NCBI GenBank assembly: GCA_030550075.1
Contig: JAUQQB010000024.1
Coordinates: 1 to 14,915, forward strand
DNA length: 14,915 bases
DNA from: Chloroflexota bacterium
GTDB lineage: Bacteria; Chloroflexota; Anaerolineae; Thermoflexales; Thermoflexaceae
Direction: 5' to 3'
A program made the position numbers and the translations under genes. The notes under the pieces were generated by a model, which saw only the letters and a program-made list of their open reading frames with translations, had not been told where the DNA came from and did no database searches. This document shows positions 1-5,701 of the stretch, in pieces. The first letter of the stretch is position 1; every line of letters starts with the position of its first letter.

Positions 1-52
1 CCCACGGCCCAAAGGGCCGTGGGGAGGGGGGATAAAGGGGGGTGGGGCCATT
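1..52. repeat. 52-bp hairpin repeat, copy 1 (cut by window edge)
   Basis: This stretch matches 1382-1433 base for base except for three positions. It opens with a palindrome, a 10-bp stem CCCACGGCCC / GGGCCGTGGG around a 3-nt loop (11-13), and continues into a G-run tail ending in GGGGCCATT. The loop reads AAA here and TTT in the other copy. The left arm probably extends beyond the window, because the second copy has a 20-bp stem. The sequence after position 52 differs from that after 1433, and no copy of the MITE terminal repeat is nearby, so the 52-bp unit is shared independently of that element. It looks like a dispersed noncoding hairpin repeat. Confidence 0.8.
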
Positions 53-290
53 GGCCCACACCATCTCACATCCTCAAAACAAATCTGGATGAAGCACTAC
101 GAACAGGAAAGACCCTATTTGTAGTCGGGCACGGGGCGAAGCGGAGTGCCCGTTATAGGCGTTCCCAAAAAGGACAGGGCACGAGCTTGCACTACTATGA
201 ACAGGTTTTTTGGAGGACGCGTCTCCCAATGCGCCGATGCTCAGATTTGGAGACGAGTTCGCAATATAAAGAAAAGACAGGGAAATCCGG
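53..290. other. intergenic region without a recognisable gene
   Basis: I see no credible coding sequence between the hairpin repeat and the VanZ-like gene; the open frames here are low-complexity and resemble nothing I know. The one clear structure is an inverted repeat with a 7-bp stem, CGGGCAC (126-132) and GTGCCCG (146-152), around a 13-nt loop. It may be a decayed repeat element. I find no convincing sigma-70 promoter. Confidence 0.5.
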
Positions 291-707
291 ATGATTCTGC
301 GCGATAGATGGAGGGCCGTGGAGAGCGCTCCGGTGGCAATGCGGTGGGGAGCGACCATCCTCTGGATGCTGGGGATCTTCCTCCTGTCCGCCCAACCGCA
401 TCTGCCGCAGGCGCCGGAGCCATGGCTCGACACGCTGCTCAAGAAAACCGCCCACGGGCTGGAGTATGCAATCCTGGCGGTTCTGGCGCGCTGGACCCTT
501 CAGGCGCATGAGGTGCCCCATGCCGGTCGATGGGCGTGGGGGTGGGCGGTTCTTTACGCTCTCACCGATGAGGCGCACCAGGCGCTGGTCCCCGGTCGAC
601 ATCCGAGCGGCGGGGACGTGCTGATCGACGGCCTGGGGGCGGCGATTGGGCTGTGGGTCCGAAGGGAGATCCTTAGGGCGTGGAGGGTTTCGATAAGATC
701 GAGATAG
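291..707 (+). CDS. VanZ-like family membrane protein
   Basis: This encodes a 138-residue protein with the VanZ-like family pattern: an early hydrophobic helix (about 18-34), a KKTAHGLEYA segment (51-60), a DEAHQ motif (93-97) followed by PGR (101-103), a conserved Asp at 109, and a final Gly-rich helix (about 110-124). About four membrane segments are expected. The family is named after VanZ of enterococcal teicoplanin resistance, but most bacterial members are small membrane proteins of unknown role, and nothing here suggests resistance. The length is typical of a stand-alone VanZ domain. The start ATG at 291 has only a weak ribosome binding site (GGGA); an ATG at residue 17 is an alternative. 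It appears to be a single-gene unit, followed by a hairpin before the epimerase gene. Confidence 0.82.
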   Translation: MILRDRWRAVESAPVAMRWGATILWMLGIFLLSAQPHLPQAPEPWLDTLLKKTAHGLEYAILAVLARWTLQAHEVPHAGRWAWGWAVLYALTDEAHQALVPGRHPSGGDVLIDGLGAAIGLWVRREILRAWRVSIRSR

Positions 708-745
708 CCCCCATTGGGGGACGGGACATGCGATTCAATGGGGGC
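707..745. terminator. hairpin after VanZ-like gene (possible terminator)
   Basis: An inverted repeat pairs GCCCCCATTG (707-716) with CAATGGGGGC (736-745), giving a perfect 10-bp stem with a 19-nt loop. A shorter alternative hairpin, CCCCC-ATT-GGGGG (708-720), uses the same left arm, so the two folds exclude each other. There is no T-run after it, so intrinsic termination is uncertain. It lies just past the VanZ-like stop and before the epimerase gene. Confidence 0.35.
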
Positions 746-810
746 GGAGGCAGGGCCTGAAGGATGACGAAGAGGTTCTCCTGCCGGCATCCCACAAGGA
801 GAGCGCGAAG

Positions 811-1221
811 ATGCCCCGGCTGAACCACGTGGCGATTGTGGTGGAGGATCTGGAGGCGGCATTGCCGTTCTTCCGGGATCTCCTGGGACTGCCTCTGGCA
901 CGGGTGGCGGATGTGCCTGAGGAGGAAGTCCGGGTGGCCTTCTTCCCGATGGAAGGCGGGGAGATCGAGCTGGTTCAACCGACGACTTCCGAATCCGGGG
1001 TCGCTCGTTTCCTGTCCCGCCGGGGACCAGGATTACATCATATCTGTGTTGAGGTGGAGGATCTCGAGGCGACGCTGGAGCGGCTGCGGTCAGCAGGGAT
1101 TCAGCTGATCCACGAGGCCCCTCTGATGGGGAGGGATGGGACCCGGTATGCGTTCATTCATCCGAAGAGCGCCTTCGGGGTGCTGGTGGAGCTCTATGAG
1201 CGACCCCGGGCGGGGACTTGA
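811..1221 (+). CDS. mce: methylmalonyl-CoA epimerase-type VOC protein
   Basis: This 136-residue protein has two vicinal-oxygen-chelate repeats (about 3-58 and 74-130). The candidate metal ligands sit at the expected places: His6 in LNHVAIVVED, His76/His77 in GLHHICVEVED and Glu127 in VLVELYE. The order, spacing and length fit methylmalonyl-CoA epimerase, which interconverts (2R)- and (2S)-methylmalonyl-CoA in propionate and branched-chain metabolism in the cytoplasm. The start is well supported by AAGGAG about 9 nt upstream. No mutase or carboxylase gene is in the window, so the substrate is inferred from the protein alone; another VOC lyase or dioxygenase-like role is possible but less likely. 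It has no functional link to the rhamnose genes. Confidence 0.82.
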   Translation: MPRLNHVAIVVEDLEAALPFFRDLLGLPLARVADVPEEEVRVAFFPMEGGEIELVQPTTSESGVARFLSRRGPGLHHICVEVEDLEATLERLRSAGIQLIHEAPLMGRDGTRYAFIHPKSAFGVLVELYERPRAGT

Positions 1222-1287
1222 TCTACCCTGTCTGCTTCGTAACTCGGGGCTTGGGTCAGAGCCTTCGGCTCCCACCCCTGATCTTGA
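1222..1287. other. short spacer before the MITE-like element, with small hairpin
   Basis: Between the epimerase stop and the MITE-like element lies a spacer with a small GAGCC-TTC-GGCTC hairpin (1259-1271). It also contains CTCGGGGCT (1244-1252), which is nearly the inverse of a stretch near the right end of the element (around 1449-1457). This suggests remnants of further nested repeats. Confidence 0.4.
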
Positions 1288-1319
1288 TAGGAGTTACGCG
1301 GCTGGTTTTCTCCTGGGGG

Positions 1320-1362
1320 TTTGGGGGGAGTCACGCGCCTTCGGCGTGCGACTCCCCCCAAA
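1320..1362. repeat. long hairpin inside the MITE-like element
   Basis: The left arm 1320-1339 (TTTGGGGGGAGTCACGCGCC) pairs with 1343-1362 around a TTC loop: 20 positions with one A-C mismatch and one G-T wobble. Transcribed to the right, it would be followed by an A/T-rich stretch (1360-1372). It is the first of two strong hairpins in the interior of the element. Confidence 0.75.
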
Positions 1363-1371
1363 ATATATTTA

Positions 1372-1414
1372 ATCCCCCCTCCCCACGGCCCTTTGGGCCG
1401 TGGGGAGGGGGGAT
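1372..1414. repeat. perfect 20-bp stem hairpin inside the MITE-like element
   Basis: The left arm 1372-1391 and right arm 1395-1414 are perfect 20-nt reverse complements around a TTT loop. The right arm and loop belong to the 52-bp module also seen at the left edge of the window. Such a stem could stall or terminate transcription in either direction, so it may insulate the glycosyltransferase gene from the upstream genes. Confidence 0.8.
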
Positions 1415-1433
1415 AAAGGGGGGTGGGGCCATT
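1382..1433. repeat. 52-bp hairpin repeat, copy 2
   Basis: This is identical to positions 1-52 except that the three loop bases 1392-1394 are TTT instead of AAA. It carries the CCCACGGCCC stem, the GGGGAGGGGGGATAAA tail and the GGGGCCATT end. It is nested inside the MITE-like element. Confidence 0.82.
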
Positions 1434-1547
1434 CTACCTCTTCTCGCGAGCCCCGAACTGCGTAACTCCTACTTGAAAAATCTTTCGGCGCGGATAGGGA
1501 ATGCGTCCCGCATACGGGCAAAAATGGGAGCCATAAGCGGAAGCGGG

Positions 1548-2669
1548 ATGGTGATCCTGGATGGCCGGGTGATCAACGATCGGTTCCCCGGGATCGGGCG
1601 CTATGCCTACCGGTTGCTGGAGGCGCTCCTGAACCTGGAGCCGGATCTGGAGATCATCCTGCTCCACACCCCTGCGTTGCCGAATCGACGCTGGGATCTG
1701 GAGCGCCTGGCGGAATCGCCTCGTCTTCGTCTGGTTCCGGTTTCCATTCCCCCCTTTCATCCGGCGGAGCATGGGATCGTTCCCTGGCTGCTACGCCGGT
1801 GGCCGAAGGCTCTGATTCACATTCCTCATTATGCGGTTCCTGTGGGGCTGCTCGCCCGATCCAGCCCGCTTGTGGTGACCTTACTGGATCTGATCCCTCT
1901 GCGTCTGCCCGAGGCCTGGTCCGCCTTTCAACGCATGGTTTATCGTCTGTGGCATCGTATGGTCCTCGCCCGCGCGCGAGCGCTCTTTTTCCTCTCTGAG
2001 GCCACTCGCCAGGATTTCCTGCACTTCTTCGGCCCCCTTCGGGGGCTGGCCATTATTACTCCGGCTGCCGCCGATCCCCAGTACACCCCTCGCCCGTTGC
2101 AGGAGGTTATGGCCGTTCGACGGCGTTACGGCATTCGATCCCCATATGCTCTTTATGTGGGCATCAATAAGCCGTCCAAGAACCTTCCCCGATTGCTGGA
2201 AGCCTGGCGGAGGGTTCGGTTCCGCTGGCGCACCGACAGGGATTCCCCCGTCCTGATCCTGGCCGGGCCGTGGGATCCCCGGTATCCATTGAGGGTGGGA
2301 GAGGGCGTTCAGCATATTGGGATGGTGTCGGAGGAAGAGCTGCCCGCGCTTTACACCGGCGCGCGGCTCTTTGTTTTCCCCTCGTTATGGGAGGGATTCG
2401 GCCTGCCGGTCCTTGAAGCCATGGCCTGTGGCGCCCCGGTGGCCTGTTCGGACATCCCGGCGCTGCGGGAGGTTGCGGGGGAAGCCGCCCGGTTCTTCGA
2501 TCCGTGGGATGTGGAGGCGATGGCGCTGGCCATTGCGGCAGCATGGGATCAGGCGGAGGATCCGGCATGGCGCGCGCAGTGCCGGGCGCGGGCGGCCCGG
2601 TTCTCCTGGGAAGAGACTGCGCGGCACACGCTGGAGGTGTATCGAACGGTGAGTGGTTACGGCTCGTAA
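1548..2669 (+). CDS. GT4-family (GT-B fold) glycosyltransferase
   Basis: With the ATG at 1548 this is a 373-residue retaining glycosyltransferase of the GT4 group. The N-terminal half opens MVILDGRVIND followed by a PGIGRYAYRL acceptor-side glycine motif. The C-terminal half has ALYVGINKPSKNL (after an RRRYGI linker) and the signature EGFGLPVLEAMACG, giving the E-x7-E pair Glu282/Glu290, followed by SDIPALREVAG. The donor would be a nucleotide sugar and the likely product a cell-surface polysaccharide or glycolipid; the exact sugar cannot be told. The frame is open back to the epimerase stop, right through the MITE-like element, so the true start is uncertain. ATG 1524 is possible, but 1548 has GGAAG four bases upstream and begins where family resemblance begins. 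No other polysaccharide genes are nearby. Confidence 0.88.
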   Translation: MVILDGRVINDRFPGIGRYAYRLLEALLNLEPDLEIILLHTPALPNRRWDLERLAESPRLRLVPVSIPPFHPAEHGIVPWLLRRWPKALIHIPHYAVPVGLLARSSPLVVTLLDLIPLRLPEAWSAFQRMVYRLWHRMVLARARALFFLSEATRQDFLHFFGPLRGLAIITPAAADPQYTPRPLQEVMAVRRRYGIRSPYALYVGINKPSKNLPRLLEAWRRVRFRWRTDRDSPVLILAGPWDPRYPLRVGEGVQHIGMVSEEELPALYTGARLFVFPSLWEGFGLPVLEAMACGAPVACSDIPALREVAGEAARFFDPWDVEAMALAIAAAWDQAEDPAWRAQCRARAARFSWEETARHTLEVYRTVSGYGS

Positions 2670-2898
2670 GCCATGTTCCAGGGGAAATCCCGCCGACCGC
2701 CATCCCCCAGGGGTCAGTTTGGGATCGGGAAAAGGGCCTTCAGCGCTCCAGCCCAACCCTTCTGGATCTCCTCGCTGCAACTTCGGCTTCTTCCGCCCCC
2801 TGATTGTATCAGTGTTCGCCCGAAAAGCCGAGGCCACCTCTTCATTGTGCGTATCTGAGGGGGAAGGTAGGTCCATGCCCTGGACTCGAGAGGAAGTC
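2670..2898. other. intergenic region upstream of the rhamnose operon
   Basis: This spacer separates the glycosyltransferase from the rhamnose operon promoter. It carries C- and G-runs but no credible gene, and no clear intrinsic terminator with a T-run. Part of it may be the 3' untranslated region of the glycosyltransferase transcript. Confidence 0.5.
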
Positions 2899-2926
2899 TT
2901 GACAAACGATTGATTCTGATTAAAAT
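2899..2926 (+). promoter_or_regulatory. sigma-70-type promoter of the rhamnose operon
   Basis: A perfect -35 box TTGACA (2899-2904) is followed after 16 bp by TAAAAT (2921-2926), one base off the consensus -10. The A/T-rich stretch stands out in this GC-rich DNA. Transcription would begin around 2933, about 30 nt before the regulator's ATG, making it the likely promoter for rhaR and the co-directional genes after it. Confidence 0.7.
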
Positions 2927-2937
2927 CAAAAGTAGAT

Positions 2938-2971
2938 CGTTCGAAACAAATCGAAACCCCATGATTCGATT
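2938..2971. promoter_or_regulatory. candidate DeoR-type operator (TCGAAAC repeats)
   Basis: Two direct copies of TCGAAAC (2941-2947 and 2951-2957) start exactly 10 bp apart, about one helical turn. The second copy also forms an inverted pair, AATCGAA (2949-2955) and TTCGATT (2965-2971), which reaches into the regulator's start codon. The cluster lies just downstream of the predicted transcription start. DeoR-family repressors often bind short repeated half-sites containing TTCGAAA-like sequence. Binding by the RhaR-like protein, and so autoregulation of the operon, is inferred. Confidence 0.5.
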
Positions 2972-3728
2972 CCCTCATGAACGACGGCAGGCGATCCTGC
3001 GGATCCTGGAGGAGGAGGGGCGGGTTTCAGTAGCGGATTTGAGCCGCCGGTTCGCTCTTTCCGAGGTAACGATCCGCAAGGATCTGGCGTGGCTGGAAGC
3101 CCAGGGTTTGCTGATCCGCACCCATGGGGGGGCATTGCCGGCCGACCGCAACCCGGCGGAGCTGGCCTTTGAGGTGCGAGAGCGTCTGAATCGGGAGGAG
3201 AAGCTGCGGATCGGTCAGGCGGCGGCCTCGCTCGTGCAGGATGGGGATAGCATTGCCCTGGATGCCAGCACGACTGCGATGTATCTGGCTCGCTTCCTGC
3301 GGGATCGCAGGGAGCTAACGGTTGTCACGAACGGCATTCGGGTCGCGATGGAGTTCGCCGGCCGGCCGGGCATTACCGTGTTAATGCCTGGCGGCACACT
3401 GCGCTGGGAAGCCTTCTCGCTGGTGGGAGCATGGGGCGAGGATATCCTGCGTCGGGTTCACATTGAGAAGGCCTTCGTCGGCGCGAAGGGCTTAACTCTG
3501 GAGGAAGGGCTGACTGATGTGAATCCCGAAGAGGTTCGTCTGAAGCATGCGATTGTGGAAGCGGCCAAGGAAGTCATCGCCATTGTGGATCACACGAAGT
3601 GGGGTCGGGTTGCGTTCGCCACGTTCTGTCCTCTGGATCGAGTCCGGCTGGTGATCACGGATAACCAGGCGCCCCCTGATATGGTGGAAGCGGTTCGACA
3701 GCGCGGCGTGGAAGTCTGGCTGGTCTGA
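2961..3728 (+). CDS. rhaR: DeoR-family transcriptional regulator of rhamnose operon
   Basis: This 255-residue DeoR-family regulator has an N-terminal winged helix-turn-helix (about 5-58), with the recognition pattern VSVADLSRRFALSEVTIRKD (22-41) and the wing RTHGGA. The C-terminal sugar-phosphate-sensing domain shows DASTT (101-105), TNG (123-125), PGG (143-145) and GLT..GLTDVNPEE (177-191). Such proteins are usually repressors released by a phosphorylated sugar intermediate; here rhamnulose-1-phosphate or a related compound is a reasonable guess. The rhamnose role is inferred from context: it is the first gene of the operon, as DeoR-type RhaR regulators are in Rhizobium and Chloroflexus. ATG 2961 is chosen over an in-frame TTG at 2910 because the TTG lies between the -35 and -10 boxes. 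The ribosome binding site is weak, and the transcript leader is short. Confidence 0.85.
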   Translation: MIRFPHERRQAILRILEEEGRVSVADLSRRFALSEVTIRKDLAWLEAQGLLIRTHGGALPADRNPAELAFEVRERLNREEKLRIGQAAASLVQDGDSIALDASTTAMYLARFLRDRRELTVVTNGIRVAMEFAGRPGITVLMPGGTLRWEAFSLVGAWGEDILRRVHIEKAFVGAKGLTLEEGLTDVNPEEVRLKHAIVEAAKEVIAIVDHTKWGRVAFATFCPLDRVRLVITDNQAPPDMVEAVRQRGVEVWLV

Positions 3729-3757
3729 TTCCATCATCCTGGACCGGAGGGGCTTTG

Positions 3758-4153
3758 ATGGCGCGGCGGCGTTCCTCGAAAACCCATGGGCATCGAGTGT
3801 GGTATATCCCGGATGGCTATCTTCCCCCTCTGACTTCCGGGCAGGTTGACCTGGTCAGTCATGAGTCCTTATGTCTCCTTAATCCTTCCACAAAGGAAGC
3901 CCACGTTACACTGACGGTGTATTTCGAAGATCGTGAGCCGATCCGTGGGATTTCCCTCAGGGTTCCTCCGGAACGCACCTGGCATGTCCGGTTAGACAAT
4001 CCCGAGCATCTAAGCGGCCATGTCCTTCCCCGTGGAGTCCCCTATGCCCTGAAGGTAGAGAGCGACGTGCCGATCATCGTTCAGCTCTCACGGATGGATG
4101 TGACCCAGCCGAACCTCGCACTGATGACCACGATGGGGTATCCCGTGGAATAG
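3758..4153 (+). CDS. ASRT-family (sensory rhodopsin transducer-like) small protein, predicted sugar-binding
   Basis: This 131-residue protein aligns by eye over nearly its whole length with the Anabaena sensory rhodopsin transducer family (PF07100). It has WYIPDGYLPP (15-24), the SHESLCLLNPS segment (34-44), AHVTLTVYFEDREP (48-61), LRVPPERTWHVRLDN (67-81), VPIIVQLSRMD (104-114) and the closing LALMTTMGYP (120-129). ASRT itself is a soluble tetrameric beta-sandwich of about 125 residues. Published comparative analysis of the family proposed that most members bind small molecules, probably sugars, and regulate sugar operons. No signal peptide or membrane segment is visible, so it should be cytoplasmic. 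ATG 3758 is chosen over the adjacent TTG because GGAGGGG lies about 6 nt upstream. It starts 29 nt after rhaR and ends 9 nt before the transporter ATPase. A role as rhamnose sensor, RhaR partner or mutarotase substitute is inference. Confidence 0.85.
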   Translation: MARRRSSKTHGHRVWYIPDGYLPPLTSGQVDLVSHESLCLLNPSTKEAHVTLTVYFEDREPIRGISLRVPPERTWHVRLDNPEHLSGHVLPRGVPYALKVESDVPIIVQLSRMDVTQPNLALMTTMGYPVE

Positions 4154-4162
4154 GGAGGGGCG

Positions 4163-5701
4163 ATGGCTTCCCCGATTCTGATCCTTCGCAACCTTTACAA
4201 GGCGTTTCCCGGAGTGCAGGCACTGGCCGGGGTTTCGCTGGATCTATATTCGGGGGAAGTCCATGCCCTGGTCGGGGAGAACGGGGCGGGGAAGTCCACG
4301 CTGATTAAGATCGCGGCGGGGGTTTATGCCCCGGATGCAGGGGAGATCCTCTTTGAAGGTCGGCCGGTGCGATTGGAAGGCCCCCGACATGCGGCAGCGC
4401 TGGGGATCGCCGTGATTCATCAGGAGCCCTACTTGTTCCCCACGCTCTCGGTGCTGGAGAACCTGTTTGTGGGCTTCCAGCCACGCCATGGGCCGCTGGG
4501 CCTGGTGGACTGGCGGACGATGGCACGGCGAGCGGAGCTGGTGTTTCATGAGCTGGGGATTTCGCTGCCGCTGGATCTGCCTGCTGGAGATCTGAGCGCG
4601 GCCCAGCAGCAGCTTCTTCAAATTGCTCGGGCACTTCTCCAGGATGCCAAGGTCCTGATCATGGACGAGCCCACCTCCTCGCTTTCCCAGCGGGAAGTCC
4701 AGACCCTCTTCGAAATCGTCCGTCGCTTGCGGAGCCGCGGCGTAGGGATTCTGTATATCTCTCATCGTCTGGAGGAAGTTTTCGCACTGGCCGACCGGGT
4801 GACAGTGTTACGAGACGGCCAGTGGGTGGGCACCTATCCGATCACCGCGGTCACACCGGAGACGCTGATCGCCCGGATGGTTGGCCGCGAGCTCACACAG
4901 CTTTTCCCGCATATCCCCCATCCTCCTGGTGAGGTCCTGCTGCGAGCTCATAACCTCTGCCGTTCGGGTCTCTTCGAAGGAATCTCGTTTGAGATCCGAG
5001 CGGGAGAGATTGTGGGGATGGCTGGCCTGGTAGGTGCTGGCCGCTCGGAGGTGGCTCAGGCGATCTTTGGCATTCTCCCCCTGGATGCAGGCTTTGTCGA
5101 GGTGAACGGGCACCGAATCATGCCTCGTGCGCCGTGGGAGGCCATGGCCGCCGGTATCTTTTACATCCCGGAAGATCGCCATCGCCAGGGGGTTGTGGCC
5201 CCGCTTTCGGTTCGGTCGAACCTAACGCTCGCTATATTGCAGCGGTTGACTCGCTTCGGGTTGATCGATGAGCGGGCAGAGCGGGCTCTGGCCCAGACTT
5301 ATCGAGAACGCTTGCGGATTCGGATTGCAGATCTGGAGCAGCCAGTGGGCACGCTCTCCGGTGGCAATCAGCAGAAAGTGGTCCTTGCCCGCGGGTTAGC
5401 GACCCGGCCCCGGGTGCTGATCCTGGATGAGCCCACGCGAGGCATCGATGTGGGAACCAAGGCGGAGATCCATCGATTAATGGATGAGCTGGCCGCCCAG
5501 GGAATGGGGATCCTGATGATCTCTTCTGAGCTGCCGGAGATCCTGGGGATGTCGGACCGCATTTTAGTGATGCGGGCGGGCCGATTGGTGGGCGAACTGC
5601 AGCGGGATGAGGCGAGTCAGGAACGGATTATGGCGCTGGCCATGGGGTTGGTTTCCGGAAATGGCCATAGCGATATCGGGACGCGGAGGGAAAGCGCATG
5701 A
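4163..5701 (+). CDS. rhaT: sugar ABC transporter ATPase (rhamnose, RbsA-like, tandem domains)
   Basis: This 512-residue protein has two fused nucleotide-binding domains, typical of CUT2-class sugar importers (RbsA/XylG type). Domain 1 has Walker A GENGAGKST (38-46), Gln87 of the Q-loop, a reduced signature LSAAQQQ (144-150), Walker B LIMDEPTS (165-172) and switch His201. Domain 2 has a degenerate Walker A GLVGAGRSE (288-296, Arg in place of Lys), signature LSGGNQQK (398-405) and Walker B LILDEPTRGID (419-429). The degenerate second Walker A is normal for the family. It would energise rhamnose import on the cytoplasmic face. The start is supported by GGAGGGG, and its stop overlaps the next start (ATGA). 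The symbol follows the Rhizobium ABC nomenclature and is not the E. coli RhaT symporter. Rhamnose specificity is from context. Confidence 0.9.
   Translation: MASPILILRNLYKAFPGVQALAGVSLDLYSGEVHALVGENGAGKSTLIKIAAGVYAPDAGEILFEGRPVRLEGPRHAAALGIAVIHQEPYLFPTLSVLENLFVGFQPRHGPLGLVDWRTMARRAELVFHELGISLPLDLPAGDLSAAQQQLLQIARALLQDAKVLIMDEPTSSLSQREVQTLFEIVRRLRSRGVGILYISHRLEEVFALADRVTVLRDGQWVGTYPITAVTPETLIARMVGRELTQLFPHIPHPPGEVLLRAHNLCRSGLFEGISFEIRAGEIVGMAGLVGAGRSEVAQAIFGILPLDAGFVEVNGHRIMPRAPWEAMAAGIFYIPEDRHRQGVVAPLSVRSNLTLAILQRLTRFGLIDERAERALAQTYRERLRIRIADLEQPVGTLSGGNQQKVVLARGLATRPRVLILDEPTRGIDVGTKAEIHRLMDELAAQGMGILMISSELPEILGMSDRILVMRAGRLVGELQRDEASQERIMALAMGLVSGNGHSDIGTRRESA

Larger units (their letters stand above)
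1288..1471. mobile_element. MITE-like element, 184 bp, with terminal inverted repeats
   Basis: TAGGAGTTACGC at 1288-1299 is the exact reverse complement of GCGTAACTCCTA at 1460-1471, a perfect 12-bp terminal inverted repeat; matching continues imperfectly inward. The direct repeat CTTGA flanks the element at 1283-1287 and 1472-1476, consistent with a 5-bp target duplication. Because each end is also TA, an IS630/mariner-type insertion with a TA duplication and 10-bp ends is an alternative reading. The interior has no transposase and is mostly two long hairpins (1320-1362 and 1372-1414). A non-autonomous element mobilised in trans is the best interpretation; the parent IS family is not identified. 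Confidence 0.72.

Noticed and set aside
19..294. Open frame of 91 codons ahead of the VanZ-like gene
   Set aside because: It begins inside the hairpin repeat, has odd composition and resembles no known protein; it also overlaps the VanZ-like start.
195..602. Minus-strand open frame of 135 codons overlapping the VanZ-like gene
   Set aside because: It is a shadow of the plus-strand gene in GC-rich DNA; the plus strand has clear VanZ motifs.
1320..1414. CRISPR array suggested by repeated G/C-rich hairpins
   Set aside because: There are no regular direct repeats with unique spacers; the structures are inverted repeats inside one MITE-like element.
1218..1547. N-terminal extension of the glycosyltransferase from a TTG at 1218
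   Set aside because: The extension is translated through the MITE-like element and its hairpins and has no GT-like sequence; family resemblance starts at about 1548.
3758..4153. Rhodopsin-based light sensing
   Set aside because: Despite the family name of the ASRT-like protein, no seven-helix rhodopsin is encoded in the window and the context is sugar catabolism.
4700..5182. Minus-strand frames inside the ATPase and permease genes
   Set aside because: They have no recognisable domains or ribosome binding sites and are explained by codon bias of the plus-strand genes.
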